39,203 nucleotides of DNA from Planctomycetota bacterium. Its GTDB lineage: Bacteria > Planctomycetota > Phycisphaerae > Sedimentisphaerales > Anaerohalosphaeraceae. The stretch is from contig DUZQ01000022.1 of NCBI GenBank assembly GCA_013349435.1, positions 1 to 39,203 of the forward strand. Reading direction: 5' to 3'. Every line of letters begins with the position of its first letter. Positions within the stretch are counted from its first letter, which is position 1. Both the position numbers and the translations under genes were made by a program. The notes under the pieces were generated by a model, which was not told where the DNA came from, did no database searches, and was given only the letters and a program-made list of their open reading frames with translations. Shown piece after piece: positions 1-8,016 of this stretch.

Positions 1-5
1 ACTAC

Positions 6-102
6 TGTCATTCCAAACTTGATTTGGAATCCATTGTCTCACCAAAGGTCGTGGATTCCAGCTCTCTGCCTCCGCAGGGACAAGCTTAGCTGGAATGACA
101 AT
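6..102. repeat. Palindromic dispersed repeat, copy 1
   Basis: A ~97-bp element bounded by the inverted ends TGTCATTCCA (6-15) and TGGAATGACA (91-100). Its right half, read on the minus strand, is nearly identical over about 50 bp to the left half of the copy at 3280-3385, so the two copies are inverted relative to each other. It has no coding content. It resembles a small non-autonomous or REP-like repeat rather than a gene. A second short palindrome (CCCCGATAAATCGGGG, about 123-138) follows; the same CCGATAAATCGG core occurs inside copy 2. Confidence 0.7.
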
Positions 103-225
103 TATACGCACCAGATTCTTCACCCCGATAAATCGGGGTTCAGAATGACAGGTGGGACGTCTGTCGCTCAGCATGACAACAAAAAACGGTCAGTTTGAGT
201 AATAAAGAGCTTACAAATTCTGGCC

Positions 226-296
226 GCGGGCGTAGCATAGTGGTAATGCACTGGCTTCCCAAGCCAGCCAGGAGGGTTCGATTCCCTTCGCCCGCT
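226..296 (+). tRNA. tRNA-Gly (anticodon CCC)
   Basis: A full cloverleaf can be drawn. The acceptor stem GCGGGCG (226-232) pairs with CGCCCGC (289-295). The anticodon stem CTGGC/GCCAG encloses the loop TTCCCAA with anticodon CCC at 258-260, which reads GGG glycine codons. The T arm is AGGG-TTCGATT-CCCT. The discriminator base is T296, and CCA is not encoded. It lies just outside palindromic repeat copy 1 and upstream of ppdK, on the same strand. Confidence 0.95.
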
Positions 297-444
297 TGTT
301 TGTTTTCTAATCTTCTGACTTGTTCTCGCAGATATCGGTGGGCCTTGCCGAAAAATGTTTTACGGTCTGCAAACCAAAAATATTGCATAAAGGCCGGAAT
401 AAAACTTTTTCGGCACGATTTAACAACTAACGGCTTTTTTTGTG

Positions 445-473
445 TTGACGCGAGGGGTGTTGCCCAATATATT
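445..473 (+). promoter_or_regulatory. Sigma-70-type promoter for ppdK
   Basis: The -35 TTGACG (445-450) and -10 TATATT (468-473) are separated by 17 bp. Transcription would start near 480, leaving a ~74-nt leader that contains the AAAGGAG ribosome site (538-544) before the ATG at 554. The remaining DNA between the tRNA and ppdK (297-444) shows no gene. Confidence 0.6.
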
Positions 474-553
474 CAGATTTCTTTAGATAACCTCACGTTT
501 GCTGATATGTGATAATTGTCTGTCTATTTTAACTTTCAAAGGAGATATTACTG

Positions 554-3265
554 ATGGCACAAAAAAGGGTGTACTTTTTCGGCGGTGGAAAGGCTGAAGG
601 CAACGCGAAAATGAAGGAGCTGCTCGGCGGCAAAGGTGCCAACCTTGCTGAAATGACCAACTTAGGCATTCCGGTCCCGCCCGGCTTTACCATCTCAACG
701 GCAGTGTGCGCCGAATACAACAAGAGAAAGGGCAAATGGCCTGCCGGTCTGGCCGAAGAAGTTGACAAAAACGTCCGCAAGCTCGAAAAAGTTATGGGGG
801 CAAAATTGGGAGACCCGAACAAACCGCTGCTCGTCAGCGTGCGAAGCGGTGCGGCTGTTTCGATGCCGGGTATGATGGACACGGTGCTGAACCTCGGCCT
901 TAACGATGATGTAATCGCCGGTATCATCAAGAAGACCAAAAATCCCCGATTCGCTTATGATATTTACCGCCGATTCATCGACATGTTCGGTGATGTAGTG
1001 ATGGGTTGCGACCATGAATATTTCGAGCACGTCATCCACACAGCCAAGAAAAAGGCAAAGGTACAAATGGATAACGAACTCAGCGCCGATGAGCTAAAGG
1101 CCGTGGTTGACGAGTATAAAAAGGTATATAAGAGGCACGTGGGCAGGATGTTCCCTCAGGATGGTCGTGAACAACTCACACACGCCGTCAACGCGGTTTT
1201 CAACTCATGGAACACGCCACGGGCCGTCAAATATCGCAAGCTTCACAATATAACCGGTCTTTTGGGTACAGCGGTCAACGTGCAGACGATGGTATTCGGC
1301 AATATGGGCGATGACTGCGGAACCGGGGTGTGCTTCACAAGAAACCCGAGCACCGGCAAGAAAGAATTCTACGGTGAGTTTCTGATGAACGCACAGGGTG
1401 AGGATGTTGTCGCCGGTATCAGGACCCCTCTGACGCTGAAGAAACTCGATAAAATTATGCCCAAGGCTTATAAGCAGTTGACAAGCTTGATGACGAAACT
1501 GGAGAAGCACTACAAGGATATGCAGGATATGGAGTTCACCATTCAGGAAAATACGCTGTATATCCTTCAAACCCGGACGGGTAAAAGAACCGCAGCGGCG
1601 GCTGTTAAGATTGCGGTAGATATGGTTGCTGAAAGACTCATTACACCGACTTTAGCGGTCGGTCGTGTCGAGCCGGTGCAGCTCGATAAACTCCTTCATC
1701 CTTCATTCGACCCCAAGGCAACACGGAAAGTTGTCGCCAAAGGTTTGCCGGCTTCGCCCGGCGCCGCTGTCGGGCAGGTGGTATTTACCGCTGAAGATGC
1801 CGAGGCGTGGCGAGACAAGGGCAAAAAGGTGGTCCTGGTCCGAATCGAGACCAGCCCGGAAGATATAGGTGGAATGGATGCAGCCGAAGGTATTTTGACC
1901 GCGCGGGGCGGGATGACCAGCCACGCCGCCGTTGTCGCACGAGGTATGGGCAAATGTTGTGTCGCCGGCGTGGATGAGATTAATATCAACTACGCTGCAA
2001 AGAAATTCACCGTGGACAAGGTAACGGTTAAGGAGGGTGATTATATCAGCCTTGACGGCACCACCGGTCAGGTCATCATCGGCCAAGTCCCGACGGTAAG
2101 CCCCAGTATGAGCGGCGACTTCGGTAAGTTTATGGCTATATGCGACAAGGTGCGAAAGCTGGGTGTGCGTACAAATGCCGACACGCCCGGCGACTCCAAG
2201 AGGGCCAGAGATTTCGGCGCAGAGGGCATCGGTCTTTGCCGGACAGAGCACATGTTCTTCGAGGGTGACCGAATCTGGGCGGTCCGCGAGATGATTTTGG
2301 CTGCTGAAGATTATGACGTTATGTTAGAAAAGTTAGCCGCTGCCGAGAGTGAGAAGCAAAAGAGACAAATCAGAAAGGATTATGCCCCTGTGAAGAAGCA
2401 GTTCGAGGGTGCACTCAGGAAGCTGTTGCCTTATCAGCGGAAAGACTTTGTCGGAATCCTTAAGGCGATGGCGGGGCTGCCCGTTACGATTCGGCTGCTC
2501 GACCCGCCTTTGCATGAATTTTTGCCGCAGGAGACCAAAGCCCAGGCCGAGATGGCAAAACGGCTCGGCGTATCTCAAGCGAGGGTCGCAGAGGAAGTGG
2601 AAAAACTTCACGAGTTCAACCCGATGTTGGGCCATCGAGGCTGCCGGTTGGCTGTTACGTACCCAGCCATATATCGCATGCAGACAAGGGCGATTATCGA
2701 GGCGGCTATTGCGGTCAGTAGGCAGCGTAAGGTTGTGCTGCCGGAGATTATGATTCCGCTGGTCGGCTCGATTGAAGAGTTGAAATTTGTAAAGAGCGAA
2801 ATCTTAGATGAGATTGAGCAGGTCTTCAAAGAGAAAAAGACCCGCATCAAGTTCCTGGTCGGCACGATGATTGAAGTGCCCAGAGCAGCCCTTACCGCCG
2901 ATGAGATTGCAAAAGAAGCCCAGTTCTTCAGCTTCGGAACAAACGACCTTACACAGATGACGTTAGGCTTTTCACGTGATGACGCCGGCAAATTCTTAGG
3001 TGAATATGTCGAGCACGGTATCTATGACAAAGATCCCTTCCAGTCGCTCGACCAGACAGGCGTCGGCAAACTCGTCAGTATCGGAATTGACCTGGGCAGA
3101 GTTACCCGCAAAAAACTCAAAATCGGCATTTGCGGTGAGCACGGCGGCGATCCTGCGAGTATTGACTTTTGCCACAGGGCTGGGATGAATTATGTCTCCT
3201 GTTCTCCGTTCCGTGTGCCGATTGCAAGATTAGCCGCCGCCCAGGCCGCTATCAGAAACGCATAA
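554..3265 (+). CDS. ppdK: Pyruvate, phosphate dikinase
   Basis: PPDK interconverts pyruvate + ATP + phosphate with PEP + AMP + pyrophosphate in the cytoplasm, at the glycolysis/gluconeogenesis junction. Seen: the N-terminal ATP-grasp start LLGGKGANLAEMTNLGIPVP; the swivelling phosphohistidine motif GGMTSHAAVVARGMG with the catalytic His at residue 457; and the C-terminal PEP/pyruvate TIM barrel ending in GTNDLTQMTLGFSRDD and ICGEHGG with the active-site Cys at residue 860. The length of 903 aa is slightly above the usual ~870-890. The start is fixed by AAAGGAG 9 bp upstream. It is probably monocistronic, with its own promoter at 445-473 and a repeat plus terminator-like hairpins downstream. 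PPDK is told apart from PEP synthase by the early GGKGANL motif and overall layout. Whether it runs in the glycolytic or gluconeogenic direction cannot be read from sequence. Confidence 0.97.
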   Translation: MAQKRVYFFGGGKAEGNAKMKELLGGKGANLAEMTNLGIPVPPGFTISTAVCAEYNKRKGKWPAGLAEEVDKNVRKLEKVMGAKLGDPNKPLLVSVRSGAAVSMPGMMDTVLNLGLNDDVIAGIIKKTKNPRFAYDIYRRFIDMFGDVVMGCDHEYFEHVIHTAKKKAKVQMDNELSADELKAVVDEYKKVYKRHVGRMFPQDGREQLTHAVNAVFNSWNTPRAVKYRKLHNITGLLGTAVNVQTMVFGNMGDDCGTGVCFTRNPSTGKKEFYGEFLMNAQGEDVVAGIRTPLTLKKLDKIMPKAYKQLTSLMTKLEKHYKDMQDMEFTIQENTLYILQTRTGKRTAAAAVKIAVDMVAERLITPTLAVGRVEPVQLDKLLHPSFDPKATRKVVAKGLPASPGAAVGQVVFTAEDAEAWRDKGKKVVLVRIETSPEDIGGMDAAEGILTARGGMTSHAAVVARGMGKCCVAGVDEININYAAKKFTVDKVTVKEGDYISLDGTTGQVIIGQVPTVSPSMSGDFGKFMAICDKVRKLGVRTNADTPGDSKRARDFGAEGIGLCRTEHMFFEGDRIWAVREMILAAEDYDVMLEKLAAAESEKQKRQIRKDYAPVKKQFEGALRKLLPYQRKDFVGILKAMAGLPVTIRLLDPPLHEFLPQETKAQAEMAKRLGVSQARVAEEVEKLHEFNPMLGHRGCRLAVTYPAIYRMQTRAIIEAAIAVSRQRKVVLPEIMIPLVGSIEELKFVKSEILDEIEQVFKEKKTRIKFLVGTMIEVPRAALTADEIAKEAQFFSFGTNDLTQMTLGFSRDDAGKFLGEYVEHGIYDKDPFQSLDQTGVGKLVSIGIDLGRVTRKKLKIGICGEHGGDPASIDFCHRAGMNYVSCSPFRVPIARLAAAQAAIRNA

Positions 3266-3279
3266 GTGCTTTTGGCTCT

Positions 3280-3385
3280 ATTGTCATTCCAGCGAAGCTT
3301 GTCCCTGCGGAGGCAGGGAGCTGGAATCTACGAGTTACGGCGAGAGAATCCCGATAAATCGGGAAATCAAGTTTGGAATGACAAT
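3280..3385. repeat. Palindromic dispersed repeat, copy 2
   Basis: A 106-bp element with perfect 12-bp inverted ends, ATTGTCATTCCA (3280-3291) and TGGAATGACAAT (3374-3385). It begins 14 bp after the ppdK stop codon. Relative to copy 1 (6-102) it is inverted; the shared half includes GTCCCTGCGGAGGCAG. An internal palindrome TCCCGATAAATCGGGA lies near 3348-3363. No coding content is visible. Confidence 0.75.
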
Positions 3386-3390
3386 GGTAG

Positions 3391-3508
3391 GGTGGGCCTT
3401 TTATCCTCCGTAGCTTTATGCGAAGGAGGATGGCCCACCGAATACTTGTAGTACAGCTACATCATGATTACAATTAAAGGTGCGTTGGCCCTGAGCCACG
3501 CACCTTTT
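3391..3508 (+). terminator. Tandem hairpins after ppdK, probable terminator
   Basis: Two inverted repeats lie between ppdK and the sugar operon. GGTGGGCC (3391-3398) pairs with GGCCCACC (3432-3439) as an imperfect long stem. AAAGGTGCGT (3476-3485, with an offset GGC) pairs with ACGCACCTTT (3498-3507), giving a tight GC-rich hairpin followed by only four T residues. The second is the better factor-independent terminator candidate, and it explains why the downstream operon would be transcribed separately. The rest of this 302-bp gap is repeat copy 2; no gene is seen. Confidence 0.5.
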
Positions 3509-3567
3509 CGAATCTATGTAAAATTATAGGAAGATAAACCAGCCGAATCTGTGAATGAGGAGACACA

Positions 3568-4587
3568 ATGATTAGAGCAGGTGTAGTTGGGATGGGTTTT
3601 ATCGGGCAGGTTCACGCTAAGTGTTATCAGGAAACCGAAGGCGCGCAATTGGTTGCCGTTTGTGATATTGACGAGACAAAACTGAAATCGGCCGGCCGGA
3701 CAGAAGGTAATATCGAGCAGCCGGCCGGGGCGCTTGATTTAACGAATGTCGAATTATACACCGACTTTGACGAGATGCTTGATAAGGCAGGGCTTGATGC
3801 GGTTTCGATAGCGTTGCCGACATCTATGCATGCCGAATATACCATAAAGGCCCTCGACGCCGGACTGGGCGTGCTATGTGAAAAGCCGTTAGCACCGAAT
3901 ATTAGCCAGTGCGAGCAGATTATTAATGCTGCCCAGACAAGCGGGACGACATTGCAGGTTGGTCATTGTATACGGTTCTGGCCTGAATATGCCAAGACCA
4001 AAGAAGTCATTGACTCCGGCGAATACGGCAAGGTCAGGGCAGCCGATTTTCGCAGATTGGGATCTGCACCTGCATGGTCCTGGAACCAGTGGATGATGGA
4101 CGCCGCCCAAAGCGGTGGAGCACTAATGGACCTGCATATACACGACTCCGATTATGTCCAGTATGCCTTTGGGATGCCGACAACGGTTTACACCCGATGT
4201 ACGAAAGGCCCAAGCAGCAAATATGACCACATCGCCACGCATTATCTATATGACGATGACCGCGTCATTACCGCCGAGGGAAGCTGGCTCATGTCGCCGG
4301 GATTCGGTTTTGAGATGAGCTTCAATATCGTCCTCGAAGAAGCCACCATTGTCTTTGACAATACTCGCAAGACAGCGTTTCGAATCTGTCCAGCCGACAA
4401 AGACCCCTTCACACCAGAGATACTGCCCGGTGACGGCTGGTCGCTTGAAATCGCACACTTTATAAAAGCCGTAAGCGGCGAAAAGGTTCCGAAAATTACA
4501 ACTCCTGCCGATTCGCTCGATTCGGTCAGGCTCGTCTTGGCTGAGAGGCAGTCAGCAGAAACCGGAAAGGCAGTGGCAATAGAATGA
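3568..4587 (+). CDS. Gfo/Idh/MocA-family NAD(P)-dependent oxidoreductase
   Basis: Members oxidise or reduce sugars, inositols and their derivatives using NAD(P). Seen: a Rossmann start with GVVGMGFIGQVH (the GxGxxG nucleotide-binding loop, residues 5-16); the family signature CEKPLA near residue 110, whose Lys is the usual catalytic or cofactor-contacting residue; and a C-terminal beta-sheet domain with MDLHIHDSDY. It has no signal peptide, so it is cytoplasmic. The 339-aa length is normal. The start is supported by GAGGAG about 7 bp upstream. The stop overlaps the start of the next gene (ATGA at 4584-4587), so the two are translationally coupled. The exact sugar substrate cannot be assigned. 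Confidence 0.9.
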   Translation: MIRAGVVGMGFIGQVHAKCYQETEGAQLVAVCDIDETKLKSAGRTEGNIEQPAGALDLTNVELYTDFDEMLDKAGLDAVSIALPTSMHAEYTIKALDAGLGVLCEKPLAPNISQCEQIINAAQTSGTTLQVGHCIRFWPEYAKTKEVIDSGEYGKVRAADFRRLGSAPAWSWNQWMMDAAQSGGALMDLHIHDSDYVQYAFGMPTTVYTRCTKGPSSKYDHIATHYLYDDDRVITAEGSWLMSPGFGFEMSFNIVLEEATIVFDNTRKTAFRICPADKDPFTPEILPGDGWSLEIAHFIKAVSGEKVPKITTPADSLDSVRLVLAERQSAETGKAVAIE

Positions 4588-5405
4588 TTAAACGCGGCGA
4601 TTGGCCGATAGCGGTTTGCACATGGTCATTAGGAAATGATTTTGATAAACTCGGCGCGCTGAGGCGGCAGACCGGGCTAAATCACATTCACCTTGCAGTC
4701 TCGCCGGCCCTCGGTGCAAATGGTAAAAACTATCTTGAGCGGATTCGGAATGAGGGCTTCAGCATTACCGCAACGATGATTGACTTCGAACAGGAGGACT
4801 ATTCTACACTGGAGTCAATAAAAGCTACCGGCGGAATTGTCCCGGACCTATACTGGCAGGAAAACCAAAAAAGAGTTTTCGATGCGATAGATATTACTGC
4901 CGAACTCGGCGTAAAGTATCTTACGCTGCACTTCGGTTTCATTGACATAAAAGACCGCGAAAAGGCTGCGAAGTTATTAAAAAGGGTGAGGATTTTATCC
5001 GATGCGGCGGCCAAACAAAACGTCCAACTGCTTATGGAGACAGGCCAGGAAACCGCCGCCCAGTTGCGAAGGTTTCTCAAAGGACTTAATCACCCGGCCC
5101 TGGCCGTCAACTTTGACCCTGCTAATATGATTCTGTATGACAAGGGTAATCCGATTGAGGCTGTCAAAGTCCTCGCCAAGTGGATTAAGCAGGTTCATAT
5201 AAAAGATGCAAAAAAAACAAAAACGCCCGGCACCTGGGGTGCCGAGGTTACGTGGTCCAGTGGGCATGTGGGGAGCAACGAATTCTTAAAAGCTTTAGAA
5301 TGGATTGGTTATACAGGAGCGTTGGCAATTGAACGGGAAGCGGGAGATGACCGCTTCGACGATACAAAAGAAGCTATAAAGATACTAACCGGGGCGGAAA
5401 AATAG
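4584..5405 (+). CDS. Sugar phosphate isomerase/epimerase (xylose isomerase-like TIM barrel)
   Basis: A 273-aa protein of the AP endonuclease 2/xylose isomerase-like fold, which typically isomerises or epimerises keto-sugars using a divalent metal. Seen: the barrel strand LTLHFGFID; LMETGQE (candidate metal-ligand Glu); NFDPANMIL (Asp); VHIKDAK (His); and a late GALAIERE strand (Glu). These are spaced as expected for the metal site at the C-terminal ends of the strands. No signal peptide, so cytoplasmic. The ATG overlaps the upstream stop by four bases, coupling it to the Gfo/Idh/MocA enzyme. That pairing is common for oxidised-sugar pathways. The substrate is unknown. Confidence 0.85.
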   Translation: MIKRGDWPIAVCTWSLGNDFDKLGALRRQTGLNHIHLAVSPALGANGKNYLERIRNEGFSITATMIDFEQEDYSTLESIKATGGIVPDLYWQENQKRVFDAIDITAELGVKYLTLHFGFIDIKDREKAAKLLKRVRILSDAAAKQNVQLLMETGQETAAQLRRFLKGLNHPALAVNFDPANMILYDKGNPIEAVKVLAKWIKQVHIKDAKKTKTPGTWGAEVTWSSGHVGSNEFLKALEWIGYTGALAIEREAGDDRFDDTKEAIKILTGAEK

Positions 5406-5500
5406 TTGCAATTTCAAGATATATCTGCTAAGCTGATTGGTTGTCGTATATGGGGGAACTAAAAAGATTTCTCTCGGATGTTAGTTTAGAGGATAACCCG

Positions 5501-6745
5501 ATGGAAAGAAAGAACGACAAGCTCAACCGCAGAAATTTCTTAAAGGGCGCAGGCTTTGCGGGATTAGGCTCGGTTATACCGGTTTCCGGTTGTACAGAAA
5601 GCAAACAACAGGTGTCGGCAGCAAAATTTGCTCAGATTCCCCGGCGGAGATTAGGCAAAACAGGTGAAAAAATCTCGTGTTTGGGCCTCGGCACGGTATT
5701 TGATATGACAAATAAGCACCATATCCTGGACTCATCCGTTGACTATGGGATGTATTACTGGGACACAGCTACCAATTACGGTGATACGAAAAGTCAGCTC
5801 GGTATCGGAAAATATCTGGCAAAGAATCCCGATTTGCGAAAGAAGCTTTTTCTTATCAGCAAACCGATAGATCTGGAAACACCGTTGCCGGTGATTGCCG
5901 ATTTCGACAAGGACCTGGCCGAGTCGATGCAGCGACTGAATACCAACTATTTCGATGCATATTGCGCTGTGCACGGTTTGTCGGAGCCGGCGCAACTGAC
6001 CGATGAGCTGAAGAGATGGGCCGAAAAGTGCAAAAAGAAAGGACTTTTCAAATATATCGGCTACAGTGCACACGAGAACATGGCGGAGGGTCTTTTGGCG
6101 GCGGCGAAGTGCGGCTGGATCGACATAGCGCTTGTTGCGTACAATTTCCAGTTGATGCAGGACGATGATTATCAGCGGGCAATAGATGCAGCCCACAAGG
6201 CCGGTGTCGGGCTTATTGCAATAAAAACCCAGCGAAAAACCACTCTCGATCCGATGCCTATAGAGTCGGAGGAAGACAAAAAACTCACTGACCACTTCCT
6301 CGCCGGGGGTTTCACCACCGGTCAGGCAAAACTGAAGGTCGTTTTGGAAGATGAAAGGTTCTCAGCCGCCGCGGTTGGAATCGATGACATCGGAATATTG
6401 ACCCAGAATGTGGCAGCAGCAATTGATAATACCAAGCTAAGTAAAGATGATAGGGAAGCTTTAGCCGAATACGCCCGCGCAACGTGCAACAGATATTGCT
6501 CAGGCTGTGGACATATCTGCTCGTCGGCTGTTCCCGATATGCCGCATGTCTGCAGTATCATGCGGTGCATGATGTATTACAAAAGCTACGGCCATCACGA
6601 ACGGGCAAGACAGCACTTTGCCCGTATCCCCGAAGATGCAAAAAAGAATTTACTTAAAGTCGATTACACCCTTGCCGAAGCCCGATGCCCACAGCACCTG
6701 CCGATAGCTAAAATCGTTGCGGAGGCGGTAAGAAAGCTGGTTTAG
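5501..6745 (+). CDS. Tat-exported aldo/keto reductase with C-terminal Cys cluster
   Basis: Numbering is from the ATG at 5501 (414 aa). This start is preferred over an upstream in-frame TTG at 5441 because it has an AGAGGA site and puts the twin-arginine motif near the N-terminus. Seen: the Tat motif NRRNFLK (RR at 10-11); a lipobox-like VSGC with Cys31, so possibly a Tat lipoprotein; the AKR opening RRRLGKTGEKISCLGLGT; and the AKR tetrad as Asp88, Tyr93, Lys121 and His158. The C-terminal region has CNRYCSGCGHIC followed by two more Cys, suggestive of an iron-sulfur site as in COG1453-type AKR proteins. Role inferred: redox conversion of a carbonyl sugar or related compound outside the cytoplasm. 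It is third in the sugar operon, 95 bp after the isomerase gene. Confidence 0.85.
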   Translation: MERKNDKLNRRNFLKGAGFAGLGSVIPVSGCTESKQQVSAAKFAQIPRRRLGKTGEKISCLGLGTVFDMTNKHHILDSSVDYGMYYWDTATNYGDTKSQLGIGKYLAKNPDLRKKLFLISKPIDLETPLPVIADFDKDLAESMQRLNTNYFDAYCAVHGLSEPAQLTDELKRWAEKCKKKGLFKYIGYSAHENMAEGLLAAAKCGWIDIALVAYNFQLMQDDDYQRAIDAAHKAGVGLIAIKTQRKTTLDPMPIESEEDKKLTDHFLAGGFTTGQAKLKVVLEDERFSAAAVGIDDIGILTQNVAAAIDNTKLSKDDREALAEYARATCNRYCSGCGHICSSAVPDMPHVCSIMRCMMYYKSYGHHERARQHFARIPEDAKKNLLKVDYTLAEARCPQHLPIAKIVAEAVRKLV

Positions 6746-6789
6746 CTAAAACCGTCGGGCCAATTTAATAGGTCAACAAGGAGATGGTT

Positions 6790-7740
6790 ATGTCGGGTGA
6801 AAAAAGAACATTATCAAGGCGCACTTTTGTGAAGTCCTCCGTGCTGGGAGCGGCCACCTTAGCTTCTGGCAGCGATTTGGGGTCATCAGGGGCCGGCGCA
6901 GAGACTGAAAAGAAGGGCTTGCGATTGGGCGGGCCGGTTTTTGAAAAATACGATGGGACCGATGAATGGGTGCAGGAGTTGAAAAAGCTTGGATACAATG
7001 CCGCCTACTGCCCGGTTGATGCAGATGAGGATAATGACGTTGTGAAGGCTTATGAAAAAGCCGCCCGAAAGGCGGACATCATCATCGCCGAAGTGGGTGT
7101 GTGGAATAATCCGCTCGATCCCGACGACAAAAAACGTAAATCAGCGTTTGAATACTGTTGCAAACAGTTGGCATTGGCGGACCGCATCGGCGCCAAATGC
7201 TGTGTAAACGTCTGCGGTTCGCGGGGCGAAGGTAGTATCAATCTGACGGATGAAACATTCGATATGATCGTTGAAGTAATCAGGGCCGTTGTTGACGTGG
7301 TAAAACCCACGCGTTCGTACTACGCACTTGAAACTCTGCCTGACAGATTTCCCGATTCTATAGATAGTTACGTTCGCTTGATAAAGGCCATAGACCGTAA
7401 AGGCAACGCTGCTCACCTTGACCCTGTGAATCTTATTAACAATCCACGCAGATTTTACAATAATTCGCGAATGATACGTGAATGCTTCGCCAGGCTCGGA
7501 CCATACATCAAAAGTTGCCACGCCAAGGATATAAAAATGATGCCGGGTTTTCCCGTCAATCTTCAGGAATGTCAGCCGGGTTTAGGTAAACTGGACTATG
7601 TTACATACCTAAAAGAAGTGGCCAAACTATCACCGTCACCGCCCCTTATCCTCGAACACCTTGAAGAGCCCGAGGAATATCGCAACGCGGCCGAATACAT
7701 CCGGTCTGTCGCAAAAAAAATCGGATCGTCATTCGCATAA
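6790..7740 (+). CDS. Tat-exported sugar isomerase/epimerase-like TIM barrel
   Basis: The start ATG at 6790 is chosen over the ATG at 6784 because AAGGAG (6778-6783) then has a 6-bp spacing. Seen: a clear twin-arginine signal (LSRRTFVK, then an Ala/Gly-rich hydrophobic stretch to about residue 40); a xylose isomerase-like barrel with YYALETLPDRF (Glu), AHLDPVNLINN (Asp), SCHAKDIKM (His) and LILEHLEEPEE (Glu) as a plausible metal site. The length of ~316 aa is normal for exported planctomycete members of this fold. It shares its fold with the cytoplasmic isomerase at 4584-5405 but not close sequence. As last gene of the operon it suggests that part of the sugar modification happens in the periplasm. 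The substrate is unknown. Confidence 0.82.
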   Translation: MSGEKRTLSRRTFVKSSVLGAATLASGSDLGSSGAGAETEKKGLRLGGPVFEKYDGTDEWVQELKKLGYNAAYCPVDADEDNDVVKAYEKAARKADIIIAEVGVWNNPLDPDDKKRKSAFEYCCKQLALADRIGAKCCVNVCGSRGEGSINLTDETFDMIVEVIRAVVDVVKPTRSYYALETLPDRFPDSIDSYVRLIKAIDRKGNAAHLDPVNLINNPRRFYNNSRMIRECFARLGPYIKSCHAKDIKMMPGFPVNLQECQPGLGKLDYVTYLKEVAKLSPSPPLILEHLEEPEEYRNAAEYIRSVAKKIGSSFA

Positions 7741-7835
7741 ACGCCGGCCTGCCCAAAAACCAAAGCCGCTGAGCTTGATATTTGCGCCGAATTAAATGAT
7801 GTCATTTTGCATTCTGATGTATATTACATGCATTC

Positions 7836-7864
7836 TTGATAAAAATTCTCTATATTCTTATAAA
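7836..7864 (+). promoter_or_regulatory. Sigma-70-type promoter for the LRR protein gene
   Basis: TTGATA (7836-7841), a 17-bp spacer, then TATAAA (7859-7864), inside an AT-rich gap. Transcription would start near 7871, giving a leader of about 146 nt before the preferred GTG start at 8017. Apart from this promoter the gap 7741-8016 shows no convincing gene. Confidence 0.55.
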
Positions 7865-8016
7865 TATCTATACTTTATAGTTTGTATTCGGCTCGTTGAG
7901 ATTCTGTTTTTTATGACAAATTCCGATAAAATGTTGATTTTGGCGGCTTCACAGTGTATAAGAAAATTTGTGTTAAATGGGGCTTATGTTTTAAACACCC
8001 GCCGAATTGGAGACAG

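Noticed and set aside
195-512. An open frame across the tRNA-Gly
   Set aside because: It is explained by the tRNA and the ppdK promoter; the translated sequence is not protein-like.
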